From DSWT01 sp035415725 (lineage in GTDB: Bacteria; Chloroflexota; Anaerolineae; B4-G1; SLSP01), in the NCBI GenBank assembly GCA_035415725.1, contig DAOOGN010000013.1, forward strand, positions 1-53,862: DNA of 53,862 nucleotides, given 5' to 3'. A model generated the notes under the pieces. It was not told where the DNA came from. It saw only the letters and a program-made list of their open reading frames with translations, and made no database searches. Positions 29,668-39,862 of this stretch are shown here, piece after piece (within the stretch, counting starts at the first letter, position 1; the number at the start of each line of letters is the position of its first letter). A program made the position numbers and the translations under genes.

Positions 29668-31419
29668 ATGAGAAAAAGATCAGGTCTCTTCTACGGATGG
29701 ATGGTGTTGGGACTGTTGTGTGGCTGCGGCGCCCCGCTCGCGCAGGCTGACCCGATGACAGCGGTGCCCTTCACGCCGACGTTCACCGCATCGCCCACGC
29801 CGACCCTCTCCCCTTCGCCCACGCCGGCGCCAACAGCGACATCCACGCCCACCCCGATCCCCACCATCTCAATCCCGTTGCTCACGCGCACATTGACACC
29901 GACCGTGGCGCCGACGGTGGCATCCACCCCCGTGCCGGCGGGGGAACTGCCGGAGCGGGTGATCCCTCAACCGTTCGGAGTGAATATCCACTTCACGCAT
30001 GCACTCCCCGTTGAGTTGAATCTGCTGGCGGCGGGCGGCTTCCGTTGGGTACGGATGGACCTGTTTTGGCACCTTGTCGAACGTGAGGCGGGCCGGTATG
30101 ACTTCGCGGAATACGATGCGCTGGTGACGGCGATGACGCGCCGCGGCATTCGCATCCTGTTTATCCTGGACTACGGCAATCTGCTCTATGACCACGGCTT
30201 CCCGCCGTACTCGTCCGAAGCGCGCGCCGCCTTTGCGCGGTTTGCGGCGGCGGCGGCGCGGCGTTATCGGGGCCAAGGCATGGTGTGGGAAATCTGGAAT
30301 GAGCCTAACCTGAGTCGCTTTTGGCCGCCGGAGGCCGACGTCGAACGTTATGGCGCGCTGCTGCTGGAGACCGCCGCTGCGATCCGGCGGGCCGACCCCA
30401 CTGCCCTCATCGTTGCACCGGCAACGTCCGGCTACGATTGGCCTTTTTGGACGGCGTTGGGCGAGATGGGCGTATTCACCAAACTGGACGCCGTCACCGT
30501 TCATTCTTACGGCCTGGAGACGCCGGAAGAGGTCGGACCGCTCTACGTGCAGTTGACGGCGTTCTTGCATCGCTACAGCCCGGCGTGGAAACTGCCGGTG
30601 CTCTCCGGCGAATGGGGCTATACGACGGTGGAACGCGGCATCAGCGAGGGACAGCAGGCGCAATATCTGGCGCGCCAGTGGCTCATCAACCTGGCCTACG
30701 ATGTCAATCTGAGTATCTGGTACGACTGGCGCGACGACGGTGTTGATCATACCGAGATCGAGCAGAATTTCGGCACGGTGCATAACGACCTGACGCTCAA
30801 ACCGGCCTATCGCGCCGCCCACACGCTGTTGACGACGTTGGATGGCTATCGTTTCATGCGGCGCATCCCTCTGGAAAGGCCTGACGATTACCTGCTGCTC
30901 TTCCAGCAAGAAGCCGAAGTGACGATGGCACTGTGGACGACCGGAGAGCCGCACACGCTCATTCTGCCGCTGTCGGTAGATGATGTGACAACCGTGGCGA
31001 TGACGGGCGAGATCGGTGTGACCCCCAGCCAGGGCGGGGGGCTGGCGGTGGATATAGACGCATCGCCGCGCTATCTCCTGTTCCGCGCCGACCAGGCGGC
31101 CTCTTCCCTGGGTGGATGGCGGCCCTACGAATCGCTCCAGCTCGTGCAGTCGGGCGGCGAGAGCAGTGTGCGTGTCATCTTCGACAGTGCGCCCGTATCG
31201 GTATTTGGGGAAATGCAGGTGCGGGTGCAGGGCGAGGTGCGAGGTTCGCTGTCGGTCGTTACCCACCCGATGGAAGAACAACAGGTGCACGTGCCCGTTG
31301 ATCTGAGCGGCTTGAAAGGTAACGTGCCGGCGGAGATCGTCTTTATCCCGCCGGATGGGGCGATGCTGCCGCTGCAATCGGCGGCGATATGGCTGCTCAT
31401 CGGAGAACCCACGTCATGA
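29668..31419 (+). CDS. Secreted glycoside hydrolase lipoprotein (GH5/GH39-like)
   Basis: A 583-residue surface protein. A lipoprotein signal ends LGLLCGC. Residues 30-90 are a Thr/Pro linker. A TIM-barrel clan-A hydrolase follows (FGVNIHFTHALPVELNLLAAGGFRWVRMDLFW). The acid/base Glu212 lies in WEIWNEPNLSRFW and the nucleophile Glu315 in VLSGEWGYTT. The last 200 residues are beta-rich, probably accessory. NEPN resembles PslG-type GH39 and some GH5 enzymes that cut polysaccharides, but the substrate cannot be read. The start lies on the predicted transcript 5' end. It may be followed by a second envelope hydrolase-like gene. Confidence 0.85.
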   Translation: MRKRSGLFYGWMVLGLLCGCGAPLAQADPMTAVPFTPTFTASPTPTLSPSPTPAPTATSTPTPIPTISIPLLTRTLTPTVAPTVASTPVPAGELPERVIPQPFGVNIHFTHALPVELNLLAAGGFRWVRMDLFWHLVEREAGRYDFAEYDALVTAMTRRGIRILFILDYGNLLYDHGFPPYSSEARAAFARFAAAAARRYRGQGMVWEIWNEPNLSRFWPPEADVERYGALLLETAAAIRRADPTALIVAPATSGYDWPFWTALGEMGVFTKLDAVTVHSYGLETPEEVGPLYVQLTAFLHRYSPAWKLPVLSGEWGYTTVERGISEGQQAQYLARQWLINLAYDVNLSIWYDWRDDGVDHTEIEQNFGTVHNDLTLKPAYRAAHTLLTTLDGYRFMRRIPLERPDDYLLLFQQEAEVTMALWTTGEPHTLILPLSVDDVTTVAMTGEIGVTPSQGGGLAVDIDASPRYLLFRADQAASSLGGWRPYESLQLVQSGGESSVRVIFDSAPVSVFGEMQVRVQGEVRGSLSVVTHPMEEQQVHVPVDLSGLKGNVPAEIVFIPPDGAMLPLQSAAIWLLIGEPTS

Positions 31420-31421
31420 GC

Positions 31422-31449
31422 TTCAGCCGTGGTTTTCGCCTCGGCTGAA
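31422..31449. repeat. Hairpin repeat after the glycoside hydrolase gene
   Basis: TTCAGCCG and CGGCTGAA around a 12-base loop; a second small palindrome TCAACC/GGTTGA is at 31540-31554. There is no T-run. They resemble the REP-like hairpin at 10675. Nothing else is seen in this gap. Confidence 0.45.
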
Positions 31450-31599
31450 CCCACTAAGGGTCTGTAAAGGAACAATTTCTCGCTCGGCCCGGTCTCTGAC
31501 CGTGCCCGCCCCAAGGAGACGAAAGTTGAGCCATGGAGCTTCAACCCTCGGTTGATTGCGTCAGCGATGGTGAAACCACATCACAACCAACATTTTAGA

Positions 31600-33045
31600 A
31601 TGAGAATTGGACGGCTCGCTCTGGCGCTGCTGCTATGCCTGTGCTCGACGCAGAGCACACGGATCAGCGCGGAAGCGCCGCCGGATTTCGAGATACTGGC
31701 CGGGAGTATGGGGCGCGCTGAAGCATGGTACTGGCTCAACGGATACACGCTGTCACCGCCAGAGGCGGCGGAAGTGCCCCTGAGCTTGCCTTCGCCCTCC
31801 CTCGCTATGCACACCATCATCACGGCGGTGGTGACGCCGACGGTCTACCTGCCGCTGGTGGTCAACCATTTTCCGGTGATGGTAGAGCGCCGCGCCATCT
31901 GGATCACGCGCTTCGATTGGACCGCACTGGGCGCAGCCCCGCCGCCGGAGAAGATTGACGCTATGGTTGCCAACATCGCCGGGGCCGGCTTCAACACCAT
32001 TTTCTTCCAGGTGCGGGGAGCCGGGGACGCCTATTACACACCGGGCCTGGAGCCGTGGGCTGCGCGGCTCTCTTCGGGCACGGTGACGGAGACATTGGGT
32101 GTCGATCCGGGCTGGGATCCGCTGGCGCGGATGCTCGACAGGGCGCATGCGGCGGGCATCGAAGTTCACGCTTACATCAATGTGTATCCCGCATGGCTCC
32201 CGTCGCCAAGTGCGGCCTACGGTCCCCTCGCGCCCCCGGCGACGACGCCGCCACAGATGTTCGACCGCTTCACCTATGGTCCGGCGAACCCTGAGCACCC
32301 CGGCGAGTACAGTCTGGGATGGAATTGGCGACATCACGACACGACGGGCGCGCCAATGCTGTTGAGTTGGGGAACCTACCTGTGGGCCAGCCCTGGTGTC
32401 GATCAGGTGCAGGCATACGTCGCCGCCATCGCCCGTGACCTTGTAGCGCGCTACCCGCTGGATGGCGTCCACCTGGACCTGGTGCGTTACGCCGGACCGG
32501 CGTATTCCTACGATCCGTTCAGCAACGCGGCGGCAGGCGATGTACGTACCCCGGCCCGCGACCAGTGGCAGCGTGACCGCGTGACGGCGCTCGTGCGGCA
32601 AATCTTCACCGAGACCCACACGCTGCGCCCGGATGCGTGGGTGTCGGCAGCAGTGTGGCCCTACTACAAAAACAACCTGGGATTACAAACGAGTTCCGGC
32701 TACGACGATTACTTCCAGGACTCCAAAGGTTGGCTGGCGGCAGGGGCCATCGATGCGATTGTACCGATGTTATATGGAAGCGGCAGCAGCATCCCCGACG
32801 ATTTCGCCCACTGGCGTCTCCTGGCGGAGGATTTTATGGCGGCCGGCGCCCAGGGTGATGTCTGCCTGGGCATCGGCGGGTACTACGATGATTTCACGGC
32901 TATTGCCCGGCGGATCGACATGGCGCGAGAATTGGGCGCGCCGGGACACGCGCTCTTTTCCTACGGTGCGCTCGACAGTCACGGCTACTGGGATGAGCTG
33001 GCACGGGGGCCGTACCGCGTTCCGGCAGTGGTTTCATCGCGCTAG
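31600..33045 (+). CDS. Secreted glycosyl-hydrolase-like 10 (GHL10/YngK-type) protein
   Basis: A protein of about 481 residues with an N-terminal signal (MRIGRLALALLLCLC), a spacer of about 90 residues and the GHL10 (PF02638) TIM barrel: RAIWITRFDW, GFNTIFFQVRGAGDAYY, GIEVHAYINVYPAW, YPLDGVHLDLVRYA with an acidic pair, and AIDAIVPMLYG. Members are thought to act on cell-wall or exopolysaccharide chains. ATG 31600 starts a clean signal peptide; ATG 31567 and TTG 31552 are also in frame, and none has a ribosome site. It follows another secreted hydrolase on the same strand and converges on sixA (6-bp gap). Confidence 0.8.
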   Translation: MRIGRLALALLLCLCSTQSTRISAEAPPDFEILAGSMGRAEAWYWLNGYTLSPPEAAEVPLSLPSPSLAMHTIITAVVTPTVYLPLVVNHFPVMVERRAIWITRFDWTALGAAPPPEKIDAMVANIAGAGFNTIFFQVRGAGDAYYTPGLEPWAARLSSGTVTETLGVDPGWDPLARMLDRAHAAGIEVHAYINVYPAWLPSPSAAYGPLAPPATTPPQMFDRFTYGPANPEHPGEYSLGWNWRHHDTTGAPMLLSWGTYLWASPGVDQVQAYVAAIARDLVARYPLDGVHLDLVRYAGPAYSYDPFSNAAAGDVRTPARDQWQRDRVTALVRQIFTETHTLRPDAWVSAAVWPYYKNNLGLQTSSGYDDYFQDSKGWLAAGAIDAIVPMLYGSGSSIPDDFAHWRLLAEDFMAAGAQGDVCLGIGGYYDDFTAIARRIDMARELGAPGHALFSYGALDSHGYWDELARGPYRVPAVVSSR

Positions 33046-33051
33046 CACTGC

Positions 33052-33546
33052 TTATGTGTGGTTGTGGATCGGCGCCCACAAGTGAACGAGCTTGCCGGGG
33101 GTGTCTTCGGTCAGCTCTGCCCACGAGTCGATGGGCAACGTCACTTGTGCGACGGCGGCGGTAGGTAGACTTTCCATAGCGCCGGTGAGACTCTCCAGCA
33201 GCATTTCAAGATCGGGGTTGTGTCCGACCACCATCACGCACTCGTCATCATCGTCCAATTGGCGCAGGACCTCTACAAAGTCACACGGAGCGGCGGCATA
33301 GAATTTGCCGGTGGCGATAATTTTTTCTTCGTGATGACAGGCTTCGGCGGCCAGTTCTGCCGTCTTCAACGCCCGTTTGGCCGTCGAACTGAGGATGCGC
33401 TGGGGTGTCAGGTCGTTTTTAAGGATGCGCTCGCCTATTTGCACGGCGTCGTATTCACCGCTCTTCTTGAGCGGGCGGTCGTGATCGGCCAACTCTTCGT
33501 CTTTCCAGCTTGACTTGGCGTGTCGCATAATGAGTAAGGTTTTCAT
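33052..33546 (-). CDS. Phosphohistidine phosphatase SixA-like (histidine phosphatase family)
   Basis: A 164-residue member of the phosphoglycerate-mutase/histidine phosphatase superfamily. The catalytic RHA motif is in LLIMRHAKSSW, with nucleophile His8. DRPLKKSGEYDA and ILSSTAKRALKTAE follow, and the second catalytic His is in VVGHNPDLEMLLESL. It dephosphorylates phosphohistidine proteins or small phosphates. ATG 33546 is chosen because GGGAG precedes it and the family starts here; the frame is open 43 codons further. Confidence 0.9.
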   Translation of the reverse strand: MKTLLIMRHAKSSWKDEELADHDRPLKKSGEYDAVQIGERILKNDLTPQRILSSTAKRALKTAELAAEACHHEEKIIATGKFYAAAPCDFVEVLRQLDDDDECVMVVGHNPDLEMLLESLTGAMESLPTAAVAQVTLPIDSWAELTEDTPGKLVHLWAPIHNHT

Positions 33547-33745
33547 TCTTCTCCCTGGTGTCCTTCGCCTGAATAGGTTATAATCATACGTAACTACTCC
33601 CTTAGCCTGGCAAAGGTTGCAAAATAAGTCACTATTGACAAACAAGCCCGCAAGCGGGTAAGCCGCCCTCCACAAATTTTAGCCGGCAGCCGCTTGAGCG
33701 AGTGGAGAGGACGGCCTGGCTTAAACCACAAAACAGGAGGTTGTG

Positions 33746-34051
33746 ATGTTCATTGTCCATGTCTTTGTCCACGTCAAACCGGATGGTGTGGAGGCGTTCC
33801 AGGCGGCATCGGTGGAGAACGCGCAGCACAGCATTCAGGAGCCGGGCATCGCCCGTTTTGATGTCCTTCAACAGCAGGATGATCCGACACGCTTCGTTCT
33901 CGTCGAGGTGTACCGCGACGCAGCGGCCTCCGCCGCGCACAAAGAGACGGCCCATTACCAGAAATGGCGTGACGCCGTCGCCGAGATGATGGCGGCACCC
34001 CGCAGCAGCATCAAGTATACGAATGTGTTTCCTGATGATGGAGGATGGTAA
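33746..34051 (+). CDS. Antibiotic biosynthesis monooxygenase (ABM) domain protein
   Basis: A 101-residue dimeric alpha-beta barrel protein (FIVHVFVHVKPDGVEAF; EPGIARFDVLQQQDDPTRFVLVEVY; HKETAHYQKW). The family includes quinol monooxygenases (YgiN) and LsrG isomerase; the EPG and HKETAHY motifs match the LsrG/YgiN side. AGGAGG lies 5 bases before ATG. The dehydrogenase gene starts 2 bases after its stop, so the two probably act on the same reactive carbonyl or quinone-like substrate; this is inference. Confidence 0.88.
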   Translation: MFIVHVFVHVKPDGVEAFQAASVENAQHSIQEPGIARFDVLQQQDDPTRFVLVEVYRDAAASAAHKETAHYQKWRDAVAEMMAAPRSSIKYTNVFPDDGGW

Positions 34052-34053
34052 AG

Positions 34054-35208
34054 ATGCGTTTTGAATTTGCCACGGCATCCCGCATCGTATTTGGCGCCGG
34101 CGCGTTGAGGGAAGCCGGCAGTTTGGCGGTGACACTGGGCCGTCGCGCCTTTGTCGTCACCGGGCGCGAAGGCCAGCGGGCGGCTCCCCTGCTGGACGGA
34201 CTGAAGGCCGTCGGTGTGGAGGCCGCGACTTTCGCGGTGACGGGCGAGCCGACGACCGACCTCGTCCGCGAGGGCACCGCGCAGGCGCGTGCGGCAGACT
34301 GTGACCTGGTCATCGGCCTTGGCGGCGGCAGTGTGATCGACGCCGCCAAGGCCGTCGCCGTCTTGCTCACCAACGGCGGCGATCCTCTCGATTACCTGGA
34401 AGTCATCGGGCGTGGGCTGGCGATTCGACAACCTGCCATGCCCTGCATCGCCATTCCGACGACGGCCGGCACCGGCGCGGAAGTGACCGCCAATGCCGTG
34501 TTGATCGCGCCGGAGCATCGGCAAAAAGTGAGCCTGCGCAGCCCGCTGATGATCCCGCGCGTGGCCGTGGTGGATCCTGAATTGACCTATTCGATGCCCC
34601 CGGCGCTCACGGCCAGTACCGGCCTGGATGCCTTGACGCAGGTGCTGGAGCCTTACGTCTCGCCTATGGCCAATCCGTTCACCGACGCATTCTGCCGCGA
34701 GGGATTGATGCGTGCCGCACAGTCGCTGTACCGGGCGTGGGAGAACGGGACAGATGGCGAAGCCCGCGAGGATATGGCGCTGGTCAGCCTTTGCGGCGGC
34801 CTGGCGCTGGCGAACGCCAAACTCGGCGCCGTCCACGGTCTGGCGGGGGTGTTGGGCGGGATGTTCGATGCGCCGCACGGCGCGTTGTGCGGGAGGTTGT
34901 TGCCTTACGTGATGGAGGCCAATGTACGCGCCTTGCAAGCCCGTGAGCCGCATCATCCTGCCCTGGAACGTTATGACGACATGGCCGCGATCCTTAACGG
35001 CGAGTGGGAGGCCACGGCAGAGGATGGCATTGCCTGGGTGCAAGAACTGTGCGCCGCGCTCAAGGTTCCCGGCTTGGCAACCTATAACGTCACCACGGCA
35101 TCTTTCCCGACCATCATCGAGAAAGCGGCGCAGTCCAGCAGTATGAAAGGTAACCCTATTCCTTTGACCCCGGCGGAGTTGCGTGGTATTCTGAGTCGCG
35201 CGTTATAA
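34054..35208 (+). CDS. Iron-containing alcohol dehydrogenase
   Basis: A 384-residue group III (iron-type) dehydrogenase. The N-terminal NAD-binding domain has GLGGGSVIDAAKA, and PTTAGTGAEVTANAV precedes the metal domain. Metal ligands are visible as Asp in STGLDALTQ and His in AVHGLAGVLGG and FDAPHGALC. The N-terminus (FEFATASRIVFGAG) resembles maleylacetate reductases and related aldehyde/alcohol enzymes. ATG 34054 is preferred, 9 bases after GGAGG; ATG 34045 abuts the site. Coupled to the ABM gene. Confidence 0.9.
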   Translation: MRFEFATASRIVFGAGALREAGSLAVTLGRRAFVVTGREGQRAAPLLDGLKAVGVEAATFAVTGEPTTDLVREGTAQARAADCDLVIGLGGGSVIDAAKAVAVLLTNGGDPLDYLEVIGRGLAIRQPAMPCIAIPTTAGTGAEVTANAVLIAPEHRQKVSLRSPLMIPRVAVVDPELTYSMPPALTASTGLDALTQVLEPYVSPMANPFTDAFCREGLMRAAQSLYRAWENGTDGEAREDMALVSLCGGLALANAKLGAVHGLAGVLGGMFDAPHGALCGRLLPYVMEANVRALQAREPHHPALERYDDMAAILNGEWEATAEDGIAWVQELCAALKVPGLATYNVTTASFPTIIEKAAQSSSMKGNPIPLTPAELRGILSRAL

Positions 35209-35218
35209 TGTGCCCGCT

Positions 35219-35925
<707 letters not shown>

Positions 35926-35929
<4 letters not shown>

Positions 35930-36945
35930 GAGTTTTTCACCTCGTGCTTTTTGAATTCGCCGCGAACCCACCGATTCAGCATGCCGCGCAGTCCGCGCAT
36001 CTTCTTGGCCTCGACCAGCCCCGAAGCCAGAGCCTCGGCGTCTTGAACATGGTCGATGTTGTCCGTCGGTAAAATAAGGATGCCCTCCTCGGTCAACTCC
36101 AGCCGCGCGCGCCCCTTGATGCCAAAACGCTCCAGGAATTCCTTGGGGATTTGCAGGCGTCCGGCGGAGTCCAAGACGGTCAGTTCTTCGAAGATTTCCT
36201 CCGCGCCTTCGTGGGGGTGTGCACCCAGGGGGTGATCGCCGGTTTTGGCACGGACGGTTTCCGTTGCCAGCTTCCCGTCACGGATGGCGACGACGCGATT
36301 CACGTGGCGCGCAATCGTCGGATCATGGCTGACGATGAGCGTGGTCAATCCCAACTCGCGGTTGAGCTTTTGGAACATCTGGTAGATGGTCAACGCGGTC
36401 GCGGAGTCCAACTCGCCGGTCGGCTCGTCGGCCAGCAGAAGGCGGGGACGGTTCGCCAGGGCCACGGCGATGGCGATCCGCTGCTGCTCGCCGCCGGACA
36501 ATTCCGAAAGGCGGTGTTTCTGGCGATCCGACAGCTCGACCATCTCAAGCAGTTCCTCAGCACGCTTCTGCGCGGTCCGGCCGGCCAATCCGGCCAGAGT
36601 CATCGGCAGTTTGATGTTTTCCAGCGCGTTGAGATAGGGGATCAGGTTACGCGCCCCTTGCTGCCAGACGAAGCCGACGCGCGCACGGCGATACTGGTTG
36701 AGCTCCGCGTCCGATAGCTTGAGCAAGTCCAGCCCATCGACCCACGCCCGCCCGGCGGAAGGACGATCCAGGCCGCCGAGGACGTTCATCAAGGTGGATT
36801 TACCGCTTCCGCTCGCGCCGACGATGCCGAGCAACTCGCCGGGAGCGACCACGAGATCCAACCCTTGCAGTGCGACAACTTCCAGCTCTGCGACTTTGTA
36901 GATTTTTACCAGGTTGTCACAAATAACAAATGCTTCTTGCGCCAT
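35926..36945 (-). CDS. ABC transporter ATPase with C-terminal AbrB/SpoVT-like domain
   Basis: A 339-residue protein. Residues 1-225 are a MacB/LolD-type ATPase (GASGSGKST; LSGGEQQRIAIAVALA; LLADEPTGELD; VSHD). After a linker, residues 254-292 read VLDSAGRLQIPKEFLERFGI and end LELTEEGILILP, the swapped-hairpin pattern of AbrB/MazE/SpoVT DNA-binding domains. About 45 residues follow. The fusion is unusual: it may add dimerisation or, if DNA-binding is kept, link transport to transcription. The gene starts one base after the permease stop with AGGAG upstream and ends in ATGA with the second ATPase. Confidence 0.9.
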
Positions 36946-36946
36946 C

Positions 36947-39853
36947 TTATGCAGTTTCTCCTAACTTGATTGCCTGGAAGATCTTCATGCGCCGTAGCAT
37001 CATCACCAGCGCGACCAATGCCACCACAAACAGTATACCAAACAATACATAAATGCGAAATATGGCCGGCCAGGCGATGTCTACGGTGTACGGCGGAAGG
37101 CGAGATGCCTCATCCACGCCGATTTGCAGGAAAGGAATGAAGAATTGGCTGATGAAAGCGCCCAGTCCCGTTCCGAGTACACCGCCCGTCAAAATCAGAA
37201 ACGCCAGTTCCCATCCCAGGAAAGCGGTCATCTGGGTGGACGAGAGGCCGACGGCGCGCAGGACGCCAAATTCGATGAATCGGCGGCGGAACGAGAACAG
37301 GGCGTAGAGCAAAAAGCCTAAAACTGTGAGTCCCGCTGCCGCACTGAATCCGACCGAGAGCAGTCCAAACAATCCCTGACGCTCCGGGAGCTGCTGTTCG
37401 GCGCGGATTTGGGGCAGTGCGGCTGTCCAATCCAGCTTATGCCCGCTCAAGGAATAGTTTCCCAAGTCTGCGTAGTCGGCGTCGGGTACTGTGTCGAGCC
37501 ATACGCTGTAGGGAAACTGCCCGCCGGCATTCTCGAACAGGTAGTCCAGGTTGCCGACGAAGAGCGGGCCTGTGGAAGGGTACCACGTGGGGAAGAGGTT
37601 GAAGGTGCCAACGATCTTGAAATCGATCTCGTTGTTTTGTCCATACGTTGTCACCACCAGGCGGATATTGTCGCCGATGAGCAGTGATTGTTCCTGCAGA
37701 AAATCTTGGGGGACGAGGACCCCCTGAGGATTCATTGCCAGGGCGTTCATCAATCCGCCCAGGCTTTCCGTGGCAAAATCGCGGCGCCAGAAGGCGATCT
37801 GGGCGAACTCGGTGCGGTCGATGCCCATGAAGACGCCGGCCGGCGTGGCGTTGCCTATCCGCATATAAGCCGGGAACTGTCCCACGCGGGTTGCTCTTTC
37901 CACCCCCGCTGCATTCAGGTAATCCGTGAGCGGCCGAAAGAGCCAGCGTGGGCCGGTGTTCTCTTCTGACGGCTCTTCTTCCGCGGTTAACAGCCCAGAA
38001 GACGATTGAGTCGACATCGTGAGGACGGTGCTGTCTGTACCTTCCCCCATGTCCATAAATTGCATATCTGCGCCGACCGCGTAATACATTTGATCATAGA
38101 GATGGTGATCAAGGGTGGAGGCCAGGGAGGCGGTAAACGCCGACAGGCTGAGCGTGAGCACGAGTAGAATGAGCGGCGTGGTGTAAAAGCCCGGCGTGCG
38201 GGCGAGATGGCGACTGCCCATCACCAACCCTACGGCTTTCGTGCGCCCGGCGATCCAGGCGATGAGCGACATCGCCAGGGGTATCAAGCGCAAAAAGAAG
38301 AGGGTAAGGGCGAAAATGCCCAGGGCCGGCACGAGAAAGAGCAAGGGGTTTTGATAGGGTGTCGCGCCGAAGGTATCTTCGAGCGCTACAAGACTGCCCT
38401 GTTGGCGGAGCAGGTAGGCGCCGTAGGCCGCGACTATGAGCAACAGTCCATCGAGCCATGCCCGTTGCCACCAGGGTTTGCGCAGGGTTCGCGCGATCTC
38501 GCGTTTGTAGGAAACCACAGTATACTGTGCCGCGCCGAAGGTGGGCAGCACTTGCGCGGCAACCCCCAGCGCTACACCGATAAGGCCGAAATTCAGTGCT
38601 GTCGGCGTTAAACTAATCGGCAGTGGCGTGCGCTGGGCGCTGAAGTCGAGAAAACTGCGTGTTTGCCCGATCAAAGTGGCGATCGTCATCCCGATAGGGA
38701 TGCTGAGGGCCAGGGCGACCAGGCCAAGCAGCAGACTCTCCAGGGTGGCGATTCCCACCATCTGCAGCACTCCTGCTCCTCGACTTCGCAGCACGGCGAC
38801 TTCGTTACGGCGTTGCTCGACGGCCAGTCCGCTGGTCAGGGTGATAAACGCCAACAGTAATGCCAGGATGGGGATGCTGAACGCATACAGAAGAAGGGTG
38901 AGGAAATTGGCCGAGTTTTGGTAGTTGATGAGGGCTTCGAGCGGCGATCGGGCGAGTTTGATGTTCGGCAGTAGTCCCGTCGCGCGCTGCTGTACCACGA
39001 TGCCATTACGGATGAGCGTCATGGCGTCGTTGTGATCGATGTCCCTTGTCTCTGCCACGATGGACCACATGCCGGTGTAGATTTCGCCCGTCAGTTGACT
39101 GCTGAGGCGTCGGCTGAAGGTCTCTTCCGGCACGATCAGCCGCTCTGCAAAGTTCACCGGTTTGATGAACCAGAACGATTCTTGGGGATCGGTGGCTTGC
39201 CAAATTCCGCTAATGTGGAGGGGAAATTGTACATCGTGGATCAACCCTTCTGCGCCGCGCACTTGAAGGTAGGCAATGTAAGTTTCGTCGACCTGCAGAC
39301 CCAGTCTGGTAGCCAGCTCCTCGTAGATCAACACCTCAATCGGCTCACTCTGTGCCGTGGAAGCCACATTGGGGAAGCGGCCTTCCAACAGCGTGATGTG
39401 GTTTGCGAGGTCGCTGATGGTGGCAAAGCTGGCCCATAGCAGTGGCACCTTGTTGTCTCTAAAAAGGGAAGTGGCGTTCGCATAGATGCCAAACGGCTCG
39501 GTCGTGAAGTAGCTCGCCGCGAATTTGGGCGTGATCCCCAACTCCGCACCGGCCCCGGTGGTAAGGTACGTATGCACCGGCTGTATCTCTTCCCATTCTA
39601 GCGCGCCATGGAGGCTGCCATCGTAGCGGAAGAGATAAGTCAAGGGTGGGACGTTCGGCGTGTCACCCGCCGCGCCGGCGATATTCTCCAGGAAAACGCG
39701 CCGATAGACGGCATCCGCGTACATCGGGATGCTCATCATCAACGCAATGGCAATCACCAGTCCCAGGGTGGTAGCCAAAACGAGTCCGGGCTGGGAGATG
39801 ATGCGTTTGATGACGATGATGAAAATCGCCCGCGCACGTCGTAGAATGCGCAT
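36947..39853 (-). CDS. Large FtsX-like ABC transporter permease
   Basis: A 968-residue membrane protein. One N-terminal helix (about 22-44) is followed by a large extracytoplasmic domain, a first FtsX core of three helices (about 310-440; LLLYAFSIPILALLLAFITL; RRNEVAVLRSRGAG), further helices near 500-580, a second extracytoplasmic domain, and a final FtsX core (about 830-960; RRRFIEFGVLRAVGLS). It thus carries two FtsX modules and may act as a complete permease. It works with the two ATPases downstream and the adaptor upstream, like MacAB-type or lipoprotein/peptide exporters. AGGTG precedes ATG. Confidence 0.88.
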   Translation of the reverse strand: MRILRRARAIFIIVIKRIISQPGLVLATTLGLVIAIALMMSIPMYADAVYRRVFLENIAGAAGDTPNVPPLTYLFRYDGSLHGALEWEEIQPVHTYLTTGAGAELGITPKFAASYFTTEPFGIYANATSLFRDNKVPLLWASFATISDLANHITLLEGRFPNVASTAQSEPIEVLIYEELATRLGLQVDETYIAYLQVRGAEGLIHDVQFPLHISGIWQATDPQESFWFIKPVNFAERLIVPEETFSRRLSSQLTGEIYTGMWSIVAETRDIDHNDAMTLIRNGIVVQQRATGLLPNIKLARSPLEALINYQNSANFLTLLLYAFSIPILALLLAFITLTSGLAVEQRRNEVAVLRSRGAGVLQMVGIATLESLLLGLVALALSIPIGMTIATLIGQTRSFLDFSAQRTPLPISLTPTALNFGLIGVALGVAAQVLPTFGAAQYTVVSYKREIARTLRKPWWQRAWLDGLLLIVAAYGAYLLRQQGSLVALEDTFGATPYQNPLLFLVPALGIFALTLFFLRLIPLAMSLIAWIAGRTKAVGLVMGSRHLARTPGFYTTPLILLVLTLSLSAFTASLASTLDHHLYDQMYYAVGADMQFMDMGEGTDSTVLTMSTQSSSGLLTAEEEPSEENTGPRWLFRPLTDYLNAAGVERATRVGQFPAYMRIGNATPAGVFMGIDRTEFAQIAFWRRDFATESLGGLMNALAMNPQGVLVPQDFLQEQSLLIGDNIRLVVTTYGQNNEIDFKIVGTFNLFPTWYPSTGPLFVGNLDYLFENAGGQFPYSVWLDTVPDADYADLGNYSLSGHKLDWTAALPQIRAEQQLPERQGLFGLLSVGFSAAAGLTVLGFLLYALFSFRRRFIEFGVLRAVGLSSTQMTAFLGWELAFLILTGGVLGTGLGAFISQFFIPFLQIGVDEASRLPPYTVDIAWPAIFRIYVLFGILFVVALVALVMMLRRMKIFQAIKLGETA

Positions 39854-39862
39854 AGCACCTGC

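Noticed and set aside
29869..31377. 502-codon frame opposite the glycoside hydrolase gene
   Set aside because: Composition (Arg/His/Gln-rich) is typical of antisense frames in GC-rich genes. The plus-strand protein has a signal peptide and catalytic motifs.
33567..33640. Possible eighth, degenerate family A copy upstream of sixA (GCCTGAATAG and CCTGGCAAAGGT)
   Set aside because: Only short, poorly aligned matches to both ends and no internal similarity; chance or an old relic cannot be told apart.
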